64,000 bases of DNA, from the NCBI RefSeq assembly GCF_028748185.1, contig NZ_CP118164.1, positions 1,116,001 through 1,180,000 on the forward strand, written 5' to 3'. Numbering within the stretch: position 1 is the first letter of the stretch; each line of letters begins with the position of its first letter. The notes under the pieces are model-generated. The model saw nothing but the letters and a program-made list of their open reading frames with translations. It made no database searches and had not been told where the DNA came from. Of the stretch, positions 25,598-35,499 are shown piece after piece. This stretch comes from Bremerella sp. P1 (GTDB lineage Bacteria; Planctomycetota; Planctomycetia; Pirellulales; Pirellulaceae). Made by a program: the position numbers and the translations under genes.

Positions 25598-25872
25598 GCG
25601 CAGTAGGTCAGAACTTCCAGCAGAATTTCATCGGGGCACTGCGGGTCGTTGACAAAGAACCACCACTCGCCGCATTGTGTATTCGCGGCAAACTGATGAC
25701 CGCGATATCGAAAGTGCAGCCACGCTTCGGTTACACCATCGGACACAAAGCGAGTGACCTTTGCTTCCGGCAACTTGGCAACATGATCGCGTAGCTGCTC
25801 AAATGGAAAACATTCAGGCAGAGCACCAAAGTCCCGCGAGCCATCATGCATGAGGATATTGGTGAGCTTCAT
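25576..25872 (-). CDS. Small hypothetical protein at the end of the Bat-like operon
   Basis: The 98-residue soluble protein starts MKLTNILMHDGSRDFG and contains WLHFRYRGHQFAANTQCGEWWFFVND. I do not recognise it. ATG 25872 is preferred because GCGAGG lies eight bases upstream; a GTG at 25896 overlaps the upstream stop (GTGA) and is the alternative, giving eight more residues. It lies 20 bases after the NPCBM gene and closes the minus-strand operon. Its last codons form one arm of a terminator. Confidence 0.6.
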   Translation of the reverse strand: MKLTNILMHDGSRDFGALPECFPFEQLRDHVAKLPEAKVTRFVSDGVTEAWLHFRYRGHQFAANTQCGEWWFFVNDPQCPDEILLEVLTYCAKKLGQG

Positions 25873-25892
25873 TACGGAAACCTCGCCCCGGG

Positions 25893-27101
25893 TCACTCCA
25901 TCTCGAACCGGGCATCCATCCAGTTCGCGTGGTCGAGCACGTCAGCTCCGTCCGCATATTCAACCACCAAGGCCAGGCCCTTCATGCCTTGCACCGAGAC
26001 GTCGACATCCAGCGGAGATTGCCCCCCGCGAACAATCGGGCTCTCATAGATTGTCTTCCACGACTTGCCGGTTTCGCTGGCAAAGACCTTGAAGATCACG
26101 CTGCCGGCGCCATCGGTATCATCGTCGATGCCGACCTTGGCTCGCAGCCGGGATGCCTGATTTTCGACCTTATAGGCCAGACGCGCGGTCGCGTGCAAGC
26201 CGAGGCCTTTCTGACTGACATACCCGTTCGACTTGAGCGTGCCTCCTTGGACATTGCGGTCCTTGCGGTAGTCCCAATTCGCATTCAAAAAGCCAAGGCT
26301 CTTAAAGCCGATCGCCTCGAGATCGCTCAAATAACGAACATCGCTATCGAGCGGGCGAAGATACTTCACATAGGCAAACGCATTCTCCAGCGTCGACGAT
26401 CGCATCGAGATGCCTTGGCTGAGACGAACCTTGAGGATGTCATCGGCCAAGGAAAGCTCGGTAGTCAGAACCATCGAACCGTCGCGTAGCCCAACCCAGA
26501 CCCCCTGCTCTGCCGTCGGCAACTTGCCTGCCGAACGAGCGAAGTGGATCTCGGCGATCCGCTTGCGATCCAGCTTCAGGGCTTTGTCGCCGATCTGAAA
26601 TTCGACCGACAAAGGAGTCAGCCGGCGAAACGTGCCGTCGATATAGTCGCCGTTGGCCAGTAGCAAACGATCGCGTGTTCCCTCGTAAGCATGAATGCGA
26701 TCGAGCGAGATTTGTGTCTTGTCAGGATCCAAATACGAACGAAGCAGGATCCCACGCAAAGGACGTAGTGGGAATTTCATTTCGTCCCACAAGCGATTGT
26801 AGGCGTGCAGTTGCGTGCCTTCGGTACGAAGTTCCTTGGCCACGATGCGTGAACCATCCTCGAAGACCACGACGCCATCGTCACGAATCAGCTGTGGGTT
26901 ACCAAACCGGACGATGCTTGCCGGATCGATCTCGCCGTCGCTAGTTATCCAGCCGTCGATCGACGGGATCGCGGTAATTGCGACGTTGGCTTCCGGCTTG
27001 CCGATGGCAATCAGTGGTCCGTCCAGACGCGACTGACCGTAGGCCATGGTCGAAGCCAGCAAGATCCACGCGAAGACAAAACTACGGGCAAGCAAAGTCA
27101 T
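25893..27101 (-). CDS. Secreted NPCBM-domain protein
   Basis: The 402-residue exported protein has a signal peptide (FVFAWILLASTMAYGQ), a middle beta region that reads like a repeated strand pattern around RDDGVVVFEDGSRIVAKEL and GDYIDGTFRRLTP, and a C-terminal NPCBM/NEW2-type carbohydrate-binding module: GGTLKSNGYVSQKGLGLHA, LRAKVGIDDDTDGAGSVIFKV, VDVSVQGMKGLALVVEYADG and DHANWMDARF. These modules bind glycans. It starts on the stop of the prenyltransferase-repeat gene (TAATG, one shared base), so the two are translationally coupled. Confidence 0.85.
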   Translation of the reverse strand: MTLLARSFVFAWILLASTMAYGQSRLDGPLIAIGKPEANVAITAIPSIDGWITSDGEIDPASIVRFGNPQLIRDDGVVVFEDGSRIVAKELRTEGTQLHAYNRLWDEMKFPLRPLRGILLRSYLDPDKTQISLDRIHAYEGTRDRLLLANGDYIDGTFRRLTPLSVEFQIGDKALKLDRKRIAEIHFARSAGKLPTAEQGVWVGLRDGSMVLTTELSLADDILKVRLSQGISMRSSTLENAFAYVKYLRPLDSDVRYLSDLEAIGFKSLGFLNANWDYRKDRNVQGGTLKSNGYVSQKGLGLHATARLAYKVENQASRLRAKVGIDDDTDGAGSVIFKVFASETGKSWKTIYESPIVRGGQSPLDVDVSVQGMKGLALVVEYADGADVLDHANWMDARFEME

Positions 27102-28168
27102 TACTTCTGGAAGATAGGGAGATAGTTATTGGGAAGTTGCAGCACGATGCAAGCCATCGCAGTGCCGTACTCGGGACAGATGAAGTCGGTCCAGAAGCCT
27201 TGGGCCGTTTGCCGTTCGGTCAAGACTTCACGAATCATGCGGTAGTATCGATCCCACCGCTGGGTGCCGACATGCCAAAATGCCTGAGCCGCGTAATACT
27301 GGCCGTAGAAGAAGTGATTGTTCCCACGGAACGTGCTTTCCTGGGGAAGGTTGTCGTCCAGGTACTTCAGGGCCCGCTCGATGATTTCCCCTTCGTACAT
27401 CCCCGCACTATACAGCGCAACGACACCAGCGGCCGAACGAGGAAACGCACTAGGACCACCACTGAGCATGTAGCTGAACCCACCATCGGCGTTCTGACTG
27501 CGGGTGACGTAATCGATACAGCGGTCAACCGTTTCATTGGGGACAAAAATGCCCGCGTTGCGTGCCGCACGCAGAGCCATCATCTGGCACACGGTTACTG
27601 AGATATCCGCTTCGCTACGAACCGGCTGATAACGCCAACCGCCGTCGGCATTCTGCGTGTCGACGATCAACTTCACCGCCGCGCGGACCGTATCGCGAAG
27701 TTCAGCAGCGCCAGACATGCCGTACACTTCCGCTAGAAACAGCGTCGCAAAACCGTGCCCGTACATCGGACCATGCGTGCGAGCGTTGGGCAACGCGACA
27801 AAGCCGCCGCTCTGCGTGTTGGCCAACAGGTAATCAAGACACGCCGAGATATTCGCTCCGTAGGGACCCCGATTGGGCGAACTGCCCGCAGCCATGAATG
27901 CCAGACCGGCGAGGCCAACAACCGCCGTATTCGCGCGGTAGCCGTCGGTACCGAACGCACCACGTTGGCTACCGTTCATCGTTTGCCGCTGAACGAGGTA
28001 CTGCAGCCCTTGATCGATGCTCGATTGAACTTCACGCGTGATCAAACCACGCGAGTTCCGCCGGGACGTACCGCGCCACTCTTGGGCAGACAGCAGCGAC
28101 CCAACACCGCAACTCCCGGCGGCGGCCAACGCAGACTTCAATAGTGTTCGGCGAGTGGTTTGGCTCAT
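27101..28168 (-). CDS. Secreted prenyltransferase/squalene-oxidase-repeat protein
   Basis: The 355-residue protein starts with a twin-arginine-type leader (TRRTLLKSALAAAGSCGVG) and folds as an alpha/alpha toroid of QW-type repeats: TQSGGFVALPNA, QNADGGWRYQPVRS and QNADGGFSYMLSGG mark successive repeats. Terpene-cyclase catalytic DxDD or DCTAE motifs are not visible, so a binding or structural role is more likely. In planctomycetes such proteins are found in the MoxR/DUF58/BatA clusters, as here. It follows the Q-rich gene by 13 bases. Confidence 0.85.
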   Translation of the reverse strand: MSQTTRRTLLKSALAAAGSCGVGSLLSAQEWRGTSRRNSRGLITREVQSSIDQGLQYLVQRQTMNGSQRGAFGTDGYRANTAVVGLAGLAFMAAGSSPNRGPYGANISACLDYLLANTQSGGFVALPNARTHGPMYGHGFATLFLAEVYGMSGAAELRDTVRAAVKLIVDTQNADGGWRYQPVRSEADISVTVCQMMALRAARNAGIFVPNETVDRCIDYVTRSQNADGGFSYMLSGGPSAFPRSAAGVVALYSAGMYEGEIIERALKYLDDNLPQESTFRGNNHFFYGQYYAAQAFWHVGTQRWDRYYRMIREVLTERQTAQGFWTDFICPEYGTAMACIVLQLPNNYLPIFQK

Positions 28169-28181
28169 ACGGCTTCGCTGC

Positions 28182-29120
28182 TTATTCTTCGATTTCGGCC
28201 AGCTTGCGGAAATACTCTTGGGTCAACCGCTCGTACTTCGGCAGAAAACGCTCCATCGAGCTGTTCGAGATCTGCTTCCGCAAATGAGGCGGCAAGTTAC
28301 CCCAGGCCTTTTTTATCAACGCGTCTTGTTCCTCAGGCGAGATCGCTAGGACCTTCGCATCACGCAATTTGTCGCTGCTATCCTGGGAGTCTTCGCTTTT
28401 TTCACCTTGTTGCATCTGGGCCTGGCTTGGCTGCGAATCGCCCCCTTGCTGCTCTTGCGGTTGCGACTGACTTTGTCCTTTTTGCTGTTGTTGGGACTGC
28501 TGCTGACCCGTTTGCTGCTGTTGCTGTTGCCCTTGCTGCTGATTCTGCTGTTGGTTTTGTTGCTGCTGGCTCTGCGACTGATTCTGTTGCTGTTGTTGGT
28601 TCTGCTGCTGGTTTTGATTTTGCGAATTATTGTTGGATTGGTTTTGATTGTTCTGGTTGTTTTGCTGCTCCAACAGCTTTTCGATTTCCACGATGATCTC
28701 TTGCTGCATCGCCACGGTTTGCGATTCGGCCTGACCACCGGCCATTCGCTTTTGTACTTCTCGCATGAGGCCCCCGATCTTGGTCAGGGGGTCTTCTCCT
28801 TGCATCTGATTGGTCTGATCGGATCCAAAACCGCGTGGCCCCTCGGCTCCATCTGGGGAACCTTCCTCGCCGATATCTTCACCATCCGTATTCCTACCAG
28901 CATCGGTCGGTGGCTTTGTGTCGTCAGGTGCCGCTTTAGCTTCTTCGGGCAGGTCGAGATCGTCGAACAGGTCACTACCCAGGTCGTTGAACAGTTCTTC
29001 ATCCAGCGACGACATGCCGGCTCCATCGTCGGACGGTTCCTGGGCAGAGATCGGGGCCGCAATGATCGCGATTAACAGACTGGCGATCACCCAACTGGTG
29101 ATGACAAATCGTTTAGACAT
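28182..29120 (-). CDS. Exported Gln/Asn-rich low-complexity protein
   Basis: The 312-residue protein has a signal or anchor (ITSWVIASLLIAIIAAPISA), an acidic region (SSLDEELFNDLGSDLFDDLD), then about 90 residues composed almost only of Gln, Asn and Ser, and a conserved-looking C-terminus (NLPPHLRKQISNSSMERFLP) with an amphipathic helix. The C-terminal block is the part most likely to be functional; the Gln tract is probably a flexible or self-associating linker. ATG 29120 overlaps the DUF4175 stop by eight bases. No enzyme motif is visible. It presumably works with the DUF4175 protein, which also has a Gln-rich tail. Confidence 0.75.
   Translation of the reverse strand: MSKRFVITSWVIASLLIAIIAAPISAQEPSDDGAGMSSLDEELFNDLGSDLFDDLDLPEEAKAAPDDTKPPTDAGRNTDGEDIGEEGSPDGAEGPRGFGSDQTNQMQGEDPLTKIGGLMREVQKRMAGGQAESQTVAMQQEIIVEIEKLLEQQNNQNNQNQSNNNSQNQNQQQNQQQQQNQSQSQQQQNQQQNQQQGQQQQQQTGQQQSQQQQKGQSQSQPQEQQGGDSQPSQAQMQQGEKSEDSQDSSDKLRDAKVLAISPEEQDALIKKAWGNLPPHLRKQISNSSMERFLPKYERLTQEYFRKLAEIEE
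28430..28685 (-). repeat. Gln/Asn-codon low-complexity tract
   Basis: A run of CAG/CAA/AAC triplets inside the Q-rich gene. Read on the plus strand it gives a false poly-leucine frame. The tract is the kind that expands and contracts by slippage; bounds are approximate. Confidence 0.85.
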
Positions 29121-32100
29121 CGTTGTCCTCCTCCTGATCGGCATCGGCAGGCTCGGTCGGTTCGATATCAGGCAAGTTCTCGGGATCGAAGATTTCCTCT
29201 TCCGTATTCTTGATCAGGTTCAACGTCATCTCCGAAAGTCGCCCCTGCTCGGCGGCCAGTCGCGACAGTTCAGCCTGGTCGGCGTCGTTGGGGTCCTTTT
29301 CAATCTTCTCGCCCAACGTCTGAGTGCGAGCCTTGAGAGACTCTTGCATCATCTTCAAAAGCCGCAGCTGAGCCGTTTGGCTGATTCCGTCCTGGCTCCC
29401 TTGCTGCTGTTGCTGCTGGTCGCCTTGATCTTGTTGCTGCTGGTCGTCCTGCTGCTGGTCCTGCGAGCCTTGCTGGTTTTCTTGCTCTTCCATGGCGGTA
29501 ATTAACTGCTCGAGCCGCAGGACGGCTTCATCGGCCAGCGAAAGCATTCTTGCATCGATCTCTCCGGTGTCCAGCAAACGCGACAGATCGGTCGTGACTT
29601 CGGCCGTCAATTGCAGCGACAGATGGTAGACCTCAGCCTTGGCGATCGACTCGGCGAACGAGCGGATCTCGTCGGTCAGGGTTGCTTGTTCCAGCGAGAT
29701 CCCTTCGAGCGTTTGCTTCTGGGCCTGGGTCAGTAGGCCGTTTTTCTTTTTCAATTCGTCCAAGCGAACCAGTTCGTCCCGAATGCGTGTTTGCCGAATG
29801 ATCAACTGTTCGATCGACTGCTTCAGCTTGGCCGCTTGTTCCTGAGCCAGGTCCTGTTCGACTTGCTCTTGGCGCTGCTGCAGTTCCTGTTGAGCATCTT
29901 CCAGATCCTTCTGCGCCTGGTCGATTTCGTCTTGAAGCTGCTGCGTGTCCATGTTCTGAGCGTTCTTGGCCGCCTCTTCTAAACGCTCGGCGGCGTCGCG
30001 AACTTTTTCAGCTGCTTTGTTGGAGGTAAGTCTTTCCAGCTTACGCGCCAAACGTTCGGCTTGGTCTTGTAACTGCTGGGCCTGCTGTTTCAGGTTCTCG
30101 AGCTTTCGCTGTTGCGACTGCTGAGCCTGCTGACTGCCCATGTCGCCCGACTGCATCTGGGCTTCATCCGCTTTTCGCTTCAGTTCTTTCTGGCGGTCCT
30201 GCAGATCTTCAAGTTCCTGCTGGGCCTCGTCCAGCTTTCGTTTCAATTCTTTCTTATCGGTTTCGCGGCGGTTTTGGAGGGTGTCGAGCACATCCTCCAG
30301 CGACTTTTCGACCTGCTGCTGCGACTCTTTGGCCGAAGAGAGTTGATTTTGCTCGATACGCTGGCCTGCTTGCCGCATCCGCTGCGAGACAGCCGCATCC
30401 CGGTTTTCGTTGATCGCGTCCTTGAGCGTATTGGCGACCTCTTCACTTTCAGGATCGTTTTCCATCATGTCCCGCATTCGCGACTGAATGCGATCGAGTT
30501 CGCCAGCCAGGTTCGTTTGCTCTTCGGCCATCTGCTTCAGGTCGGCACGATCCTCCGGCGACATCCGTTCGACATCTTGGCCGAGCGTTTCAGTCTGCTT
30601 CGCTTCGGTTCGCTTCTCGAGATCTTTCTGACGATTGGCCAGGTCACGCACATCCATCGCGAAGCGTCGGAACGTATCCCACTTGTTCAGGTCGTTCTGC
30701 CAATCTTGCAATTGCCCGGCGACCTTCTCTTGCCGCTTGCCAATCTCATCGAGCTGCTGCTTGGTGCGCTGGGCATTCTGCTTTTTCGTTTCGGCAGAAG
30801 CCTCACCGGTCGGCGTTGATTCCATCGGCTGGTCGGACGATTCTTCGCCGGAAGCAGGACTCTCTTCATTGTCTTCCGTGCTGCTGCCTTCGGGCTTGGC
30901 ATCTTCCTCCTCAGGCTTCCCTTCGGTTGGCTTTTCGCCGGCCTCGGAACCATCCGAATTTTCTTGCGGTTTCTCATCGGCATTGTTCTCGCCAGTCTGC
31001 TCGCCCATGTCCGTTTCCGACGGCTTGTTGCTACCGCTCGGCTGGTTGGCAGACTCCACACCGCGCGGTGTTTGACGTCGAAGCTGAGTGATCTCCGATT
31101 CGATCGGGGTCAATTCCGCATCCGCGATTGACTCGATCTTTTCCTTGAGGTCTTGCAATATCTCCGAAGCATCGTGGTCGGTCTGGCGATTCTGCTTCAA
31201 CTCATCCAGGAGTTCATCAATCAGTTTGGCGGCACTATCACGGCCGGTGACTAGTTTCTCGCGAACGTTCTTTTGGTTCTGTTCGCTGTTTTGCAGGTTG
31301 GCAAGTTCAGCCGGCCCCAGCTGAGAGCCTTCTTCTAACTTGATTTCAACGCTACGCGTCTGCTGCCGGGCATCTTGCTGCAATCGGCGAGCCTCGGCGA
31401 TCTTGGAAATAATCTCACGCTGCTGCCGATTCACCCGCTGATCGAGTTGTTCTTCGGAGATGATCGTGATGATCCGCGGCAAGCTCGTCCCGGTTTGTGG
31501 CCGGTAGTCGTTGGCGGCAATGGTCATTTCCAGAATCGTACCCGGCGTCAAGCCCTCAAGCTCAGAAAAGTCGAGAGAGTGCGTGATCTCTAGATCTTCC
31601 GAGAGCCCCATCGCCAGGTTACTGGGAGCAGATTCGAAGGGACGCTCCTCTGGGCCAGTAAACAGAGACTGCTCAATCAGGACCGAATCGTCGGCCTGCT
31701 TCTTGACGACCAGCTTCACGTCTTGTGTCTGCAGGTCATCGCGAACGGCAGCCGAAAGTTCCAATAGGGCCGAAGGGGTAAGCGACATATTACGATCAGG
31801 CTGAACCCAGGACACAATCGGCGCTTTATCGGGAATCACACGTACCGGGAAGCGTCGTCCTTCGGCTTTCTTCAGACCAGACTCGACCGTCACTTCAATC
31901 CAGTAACTTCCACTGGCCGCCAGTACCGGCCCCTTGGCAGGCTCGCCCTCGGCACCTTCCTGCGGGGTCGAGAAGCTGTAGCCATCTTCGCCTATCACCA
32001 GGGGAAAAACTTCCGACTTGCCGGCGGTCTCGAAGACGAATTCGGCCTGGGTGATCTTCTGATCGACCTTGCCATACAACTGCGCGGTCGTGCCTTGCAA

Positions 32101-33075
32101 AGCGATGATCGAACGTGGCGACTGGCTGGGCAGCCAACGCGTATAGTCAGGCGGGACCAACGTAACTTGCACGTCCGAGAACTTCGGCGGTTTGACCACT
32201 TCGACCGCGTGCCACGTCATCGTATCGTCGTCGCCACCTTCGACGCGAAACTCGAAGGCTCGCTGAATGCCGTCCAACTGGTAAACCATTCGGTTGGCTT
32301 CCAGATCGAGCTGCATGGGGTGCGTCATCGGCCGGCCATCAGCTTCGTAACGAACTTGCAGTTCGACCATCTCGGGCAGGTTGCGATTGAGGTCTTCCAC
32401 CTCGATCACTGCGCGGCCTCCCAGGGGAACCACCTTCGGCGGATCCACCAAGGCCAGATTATTTTGCCGCGGCCACTCGATGGACTTCCACGGCATCGCT
32501 AAACGCGAAACGGCCGTGCCGAATTGCTGTGGGGAAAAGAGCAAGACCGACAAGGTGACGAAAATAACACCACCCAGGGCATACAGTGCCTTGGTGGCCA
32601 GATGGCGATTGAGTGCGACCGACAAGTCCGTATAGGTCAGCGTGTCCGCCATCTCGCTAATGTGCTTACGGCGGAAGTAAATCGAACTTCCGGCGGCATC
32701 CTGTTCGTCTTGCTCCAGGAAGAACAAGGCGCTCGATATCTTGTCACGCAGTTCGGGAAAGAACTGCTCGATCCGCTGGGCAATCTGCTGCAGCGACGGC
32801 GACCAATTCCAGGCCGGGACCATCCACCAGATGACCGCGAACACCAATCCACCGAGCGTTATCAGCGACAGAAACCAACGCGTTCCGATATCGTCTTGCC
32901 GCAACAGATAGTCGAACAGGGCCATTCCCAGAAGCAGCAGCATCCCGGCGGCCAGCCCCCACGCCGTACCACGCAGACGAACCCGCCGCATCGCGCCGCG
33001 ACGTGCTTCTTCGACCCGCTGCACCACCAGGTGATGCACGGGCCGGGTGTTCGATTTTTGTGCGTCGGATGCCAT
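29113..33075 (-). CDS. DUF4175-like giant coiled-coil membrane protein
   Basis: The 1320-residue protein starts with a basic cytoplasmic head and two helices (about residues 38-58 and 68-88, GLAAGMLLLLGMALFDYLL). The DUF4175-type part follows: QRIEQFFPELRDKISSALFF, then Ig-like segments (LVDPPKVVPLGGRAVIEVED, KFSDVQVTLVPPDYTRW). From about residue 540 on it is almost all coiled coil, with acidic low complexity near 690-790 and a Gln-rich tract near residues 1200-1230. It should span the inner membrane with a long periplasmic rod. It lies 21 bases after the VWA gene and overlaps the Q-rich gene by eight. Confidence 0.85.
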   Translation of the reverse strand: MASDAQKSNTRPVHHLVVQRVEEARRGAMRRVRLRGTAWGLAAGMLLLLGMALFDYLLRQDDIGTRWFLSLITLGGLVFAVIWWMVPAWNWSPSLQQIAQRIEQFFPELRDKISSALFFLEQDEQDAAGSSIYFRRKHISEMADTLTYTDLSVALNRHLATKALYALGGVIFVTLSVLLFSPQQFGTAVSRLAMPWKSIEWPRQNNLALVDPPKVVPLGGRAVIEVEDLNRNLPEMVELQVRYEADGRPMTHPMQLDLEANRMVYQLDGIQRAFEFRVEGGDDDTMTWHAVEVVKPPKFSDVQVTLVPPDYTRWLPSQSPRSIIALQGTTAQLYGKVDQKITQAEFVFETAGKSEVFPLVIGEDGYSFSTPQEGAEGEPAKGPVLAASGSYWIEVTVESGLKKAEGRRFPVRVIPDKAPIVSWVQPDRNMSLTPSALLELSAAVRDDLQTQDVKLVVKKQADDSVLIEQSLFTGPEERPFESAPSNLAMGLSEDLEITHSLDFSELEGLTPGTILEMTIAANDYRPQTGTSLPRIITIISEEQLDQRVNRQQREIISKIAEARRLQQDARQQTRSVEIKLEEGSQLGPAELANLQNSEQNQKNVREKLVTGRDSAAKLIDELLDELKQNRQTDHDASEILQDLKEKIESIADAELTPIESEITQLRRQTPRGVESANQPSGSNKPSETDMGEQTGENNADEKPQENSDGSEAGEKPTEGKPEEEDAKPEGSSTEDNEESPASGEESSDQPMESTPTGEASAETKKQNAQRTKQQLDEIGKRQEKVAGQLQDWQNDLNKWDTFRRFAMDVRDLANRQKDLEKRTEAKQTETLGQDVERMSPEDRADLKQMAEEQTNLAGELDRIQSRMRDMMENDPESEEVANTLKDAINENRDAAVSQRMRQAGQRIEQNQLSSAKESQQQVEKSLEDVLDTLQNRRETDKKELKRKLDEAQQELEDLQDRQKELKRKADEAQMQSGDMGSQQAQQSQQRKLENLKQQAQQLQDQAERLARKLERLTSNKAAEKVRDAAERLEEAAKNAQNMDTQQLQDEIDQAQKDLEDAQQELQQRQEQVEQDLAQEQAAKLKQSIEQLIIRQTRIRDELVRLDELKKKNGLLTQAQKQTLEGISLEQATLTDEIRSFAESIAKAEVYHLSLQLTAEVTTDLSRLLDTGEIDARMLSLADEAVLRLEQLITAMEEQENQQGSQDQQQDDQQQQDQGDQQQQQQGSQDGISQTAQLRLLKMMQESLKARTQTLGEKIEKDPNDADQAELSRLAAEQGRLSEMTLNLIKNTEEEIFDPENLPDIEPTEPADADQEEDNDV

Positions 33076-33096
33076 CCGTACTATCCTCGGGAAAAA

Positions 33097-35499
33097 CTAA
33101 ACCAGGCCCATACGTTTTCGCAGAACCCACTCACCAATTAATAGTGTGACGAACAACAGGGCAAGTTTCCAGGAATTCCATAGCGGCTCGGGGGGCAAGG
33201 TCTGAATTCTTACCTGTCGTCCTCGTGGTAGGGCTTCTAACAACGAGTCCGCCTCCAAAAACGAAAAATACTGTCCTCGCGTCGACGAGGCCGTCTGGCG
33301 GAGCTCGGTGAGATCCATATCCAAGCGGGTCATTTCTCCCGCAACCGGCTCGACGGTGAACTGCGTTGACGGGGGTTCGGTCTCACCGGAATCGCCTCGC
33401 AAAAGAGGCTGCACGATCCACAGTCGATGGTCGCCGGCAGTAAGCCCTGGAATGGTGGCTTCAAATAAATCTCGGTTGCCGGCTACCCGCGACATGGTAA
33501 TCGTTCGCGTCCTTCCGTCCGGTTTCTCAAGCGTCAACTGAACGCCATCGTCTTCGGGTGGTGCTTCACTCTCGTCGAAGAAACGCACCCGGGCGGTTGC
33601 CGATTCGCCGGTGCGATAGGTCGAACGATCGACCGTGATCTCGACCGATCCATCCGAGTCTAGCAGGCTGGAACGGGCCAGGTAACGAATCGTCTGCATC
33701 CAGAATTCATCGTGATAGTCCCACCGCCACAGATCATCGCTTCCCAGGAACATGACCTTGCCACGGCCAACAAACTGCTGCGTTAGCAGCGGTTGCTTCG
33801 ATCCATCCGGACGCGACGCCGTGGCCAGTGTTTGGGCCCCAGGCTTGAGGTGCTCGATCGGAACGTGCCAGTAAACCTGGTTCATGCCCCGCCATGCGGC
33901 GATGGTGTCGGCAGGCATTTCGGTAACCTGCAGCGGCAACGTGTTCAGACCCAAGTCGGACAGTTCAACCGGGACCGGCTGGGTGTACGCCTGATCGGGA
34001 TCCGACCGCCGAACATCATCCAGCGAAAACGGAAGCAGAGCAGCCAGCGGCGTCGAGCGGTAGTCCCACGGTAAGTAACTCTGCCCACCGACAAAGATCA
34101 AGCCGCCACCTTTGACCTGCACAAAATCTTGCAGATTCTGCAGTTGTTCGCGACTGAGAAACGCCGGATTGACATCCCCCATGATGACGACATCGTAGTC
34201 GAACAGTTCTTCGCGTGTCCCCGGAAACGCTACCTCGGCGGTCTCGTCCTGGTCGGCGTACGACTGATCAGCGTCTTGCAGAATGGTGGTCAGCTCGAAC
34301 GCTTTCTCATCGGCCCCTGACACCGGGCTGCGTTTCAACTGCCGCTCGAGGAGCATCTTCAGAAAGCGGAACTGAAACCGCGGATAGGCCTGGACGTACA
34401 GCACGCGAATGGTCGCGTCGAGCACTTTCACTTTGCGCGTCACCGAGAAGTTATCGTCCGGCGTATTGCCCCCTTCCAGCTCGGCTTGAACCACGTAGTC
34501 GAACTCGCCCACCTTTTCCGGGCGGAATTGCAAGCGAATCTCGCGCGTGACGCGTTCGGCCGGCAGGGTCACGTTCTGCTCGTCGAGTGTAAGCGTAGGG
34601 TTCTCTCGGTCGGCAACCGAAAGTCGAACCGACTCTCCAGACATACCTTGAGCCGAAAGACGCACCACAAAGGTGAGTGTATCACCCACAAACGCAATCG
34701 GGTCGACGACCACTTCTTCAATCCGCAGGTCGCGTGAAAGTTGCTGGCTACCGATCCCGATCGGGAAGATCGGCACACCACGCAGCGCGGCTTGCTGGGC
34801 ACCTTCGGACAGGCTCGGCCCTTCGATCGTCACGCCGTCACTTAACAGGACGATGGCGGCGGTCGGCCGGCCACGTTGTTGTTCCAAGATTTGTGACAAG
34901 CTGGTACCGAGTCGGCTGACCTGGCCATCGGGCGTCGCCGTTCGCAGCGTCTGAGTGAACTGGTCGTCGGGGATAGTCAGGGCCCGACCAGATTCTCCCA
35001 TCCAATAAGTTCGTACGTTATAGCGATCGCGAAGCTTGGCCATCAGCGATTCGTTATTTTCCAGAAGCAGCGTGCGGGCCTGATTCCAGCGGGTCGGCTC
35101 GCCCAGGTTGGCGGCTTCCACACGGGAACGAATCAGCGACTCGTCACCTGGCGCGAATGTATCGAGGTGCGACATACTCTCGGTATCGTCAACCGCAATC
35201 ACCAAGTCCGGGGCGTCAGTCTGAAATGGCTGCTGCTGAAGACCATACAGCATGAACAGCACAATACCGATCAGCGTGAGCCGGGCTGCCAACAGCGCTG
35301 CCCACTTGGGGATAGCCCTCTGGATGTTTTCTTTGTGGTAGATCCAGCCGAAGAAAAGAACCGCTGCGATAACCAACGCCAGCGTGATCCAGGCGGCCCA
35401 CGGAGGTGCCCACTGCAAGGTCACTTCCATGGTGGAATCGGTGGCCGGACTTTCATCCGCCAAGGTCCACCGAACGAATTGTCGCCATGCGTCGTTCAT
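33097..35499 (-). CDS. VWA and glutamine-amidotransferase-like membrane protein of Bat-like operon
   Basis: The 800-residue protein has helices near residues 36-52 and 70-88, then a von Willebrand A-like domain with a MIDAS-like DDTESMSHLD and AIVLLSDGVTIEG, Ig-like strands (VSLSV-type repeats around EVVVDPIAFVGDTLTFVV), a class I amidotransferase-like fold (FDYDVVIMGDVNPAFLS, GGGLIFVGG) without a visible catalytic Cys, and a last helix at 778-796. The start is fixed by an ATGA overlap with the BatA-like gene stop. Such proteins are thought to sense or organise envelope complexes with MoxR and DUF58; the exact role is unknown. Confidence 0.85.
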   Translation of the reverse strand: MNDAWRQFVRWTLADESPATDSTMEVTLQWAPPWAAWITLALVIAAVLFFGWIYHKENIQRAIPKWAALLAARLTLIGIVLFMLYGLQQQPFQTDAPDLVIAVDDTESMSHLDTFAPGDESLIRSRVEAANLGEPTRWNQARTLLLENNESLMAKLRDRYNVRTYWMGESGRALTIPDDQFTQTLRTATPDGQVSRLGTSLSQILEQQRGRPTAAIVLLSDGVTIEGPSLSEGAQQAALRGVPIFPIGIGSQQLSRDLRIEEVVVDPIAFVGDTLTFVVRLSAQGMSGESVRLSVADRENPTLTLDEQNVTLPAERVTREIRLQFRPEKVGEFDYVVQAELEGGNTPDDNFSVTRKVKVLDATIRVLYVQAYPRFQFRFLKMLLERQLKRSPVSGADEKAFELTTILQDADQSYADQDETAEVAFPGTREELFDYDVVIMGDVNPAFLSREQLQNLQDFVQVKGGGLIFVGGQSYLPWDYRSTPLAALLPFSLDDVRRSDPDQAYTQPVPVELSDLGLNTLPLQVTEMPADTIAAWRGMNQVYWHVPIEHLKPGAQTLATASRPDGSKQPLLTQQFVGRGKVMFLGSDDLWRWDYHDEFWMQTIRYLARSSLLDSDGSVEITVDRSTYRTGESATARVRFFDESEAPPEDDGVQLTLEKPDGRTRTITMSRVAGNRDLFEATIPGLTAGDHRLWIVQPLLRGDSGETEPPSTQFTVEPVAGEMTRLDMDLTELRQTASSTRGQYFSFLEADSLLEALPRGRQVRIQTLPPEPLWNSWKLALLFVTLLIGEWVLRKRMGLV

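Noticed and set aside
27101-28168. A terpene cyclase or squalene-hopene cyclase
   Set aside because: The QW-type repeats are present but the protein is only 355 residues, exported, and lacks the DxDD and related catalytic motifs.
28407-29075. A plus-strand 222-residue frame made mostly of leucine
   Set aside because: It is the complement of the CAG/CAA tract of the Q-rich gene on the minus strand; composition and lack of start context show it is a shadow.
30112-30819. A Leu/Phe-rich plus-strand frame resembling a membrane protein
   Set aside because: Antisense to the coiled-coil part of the DUF4175-like gene; the hydrophobic look comes from complementing Gln, Glu and Lys codons.
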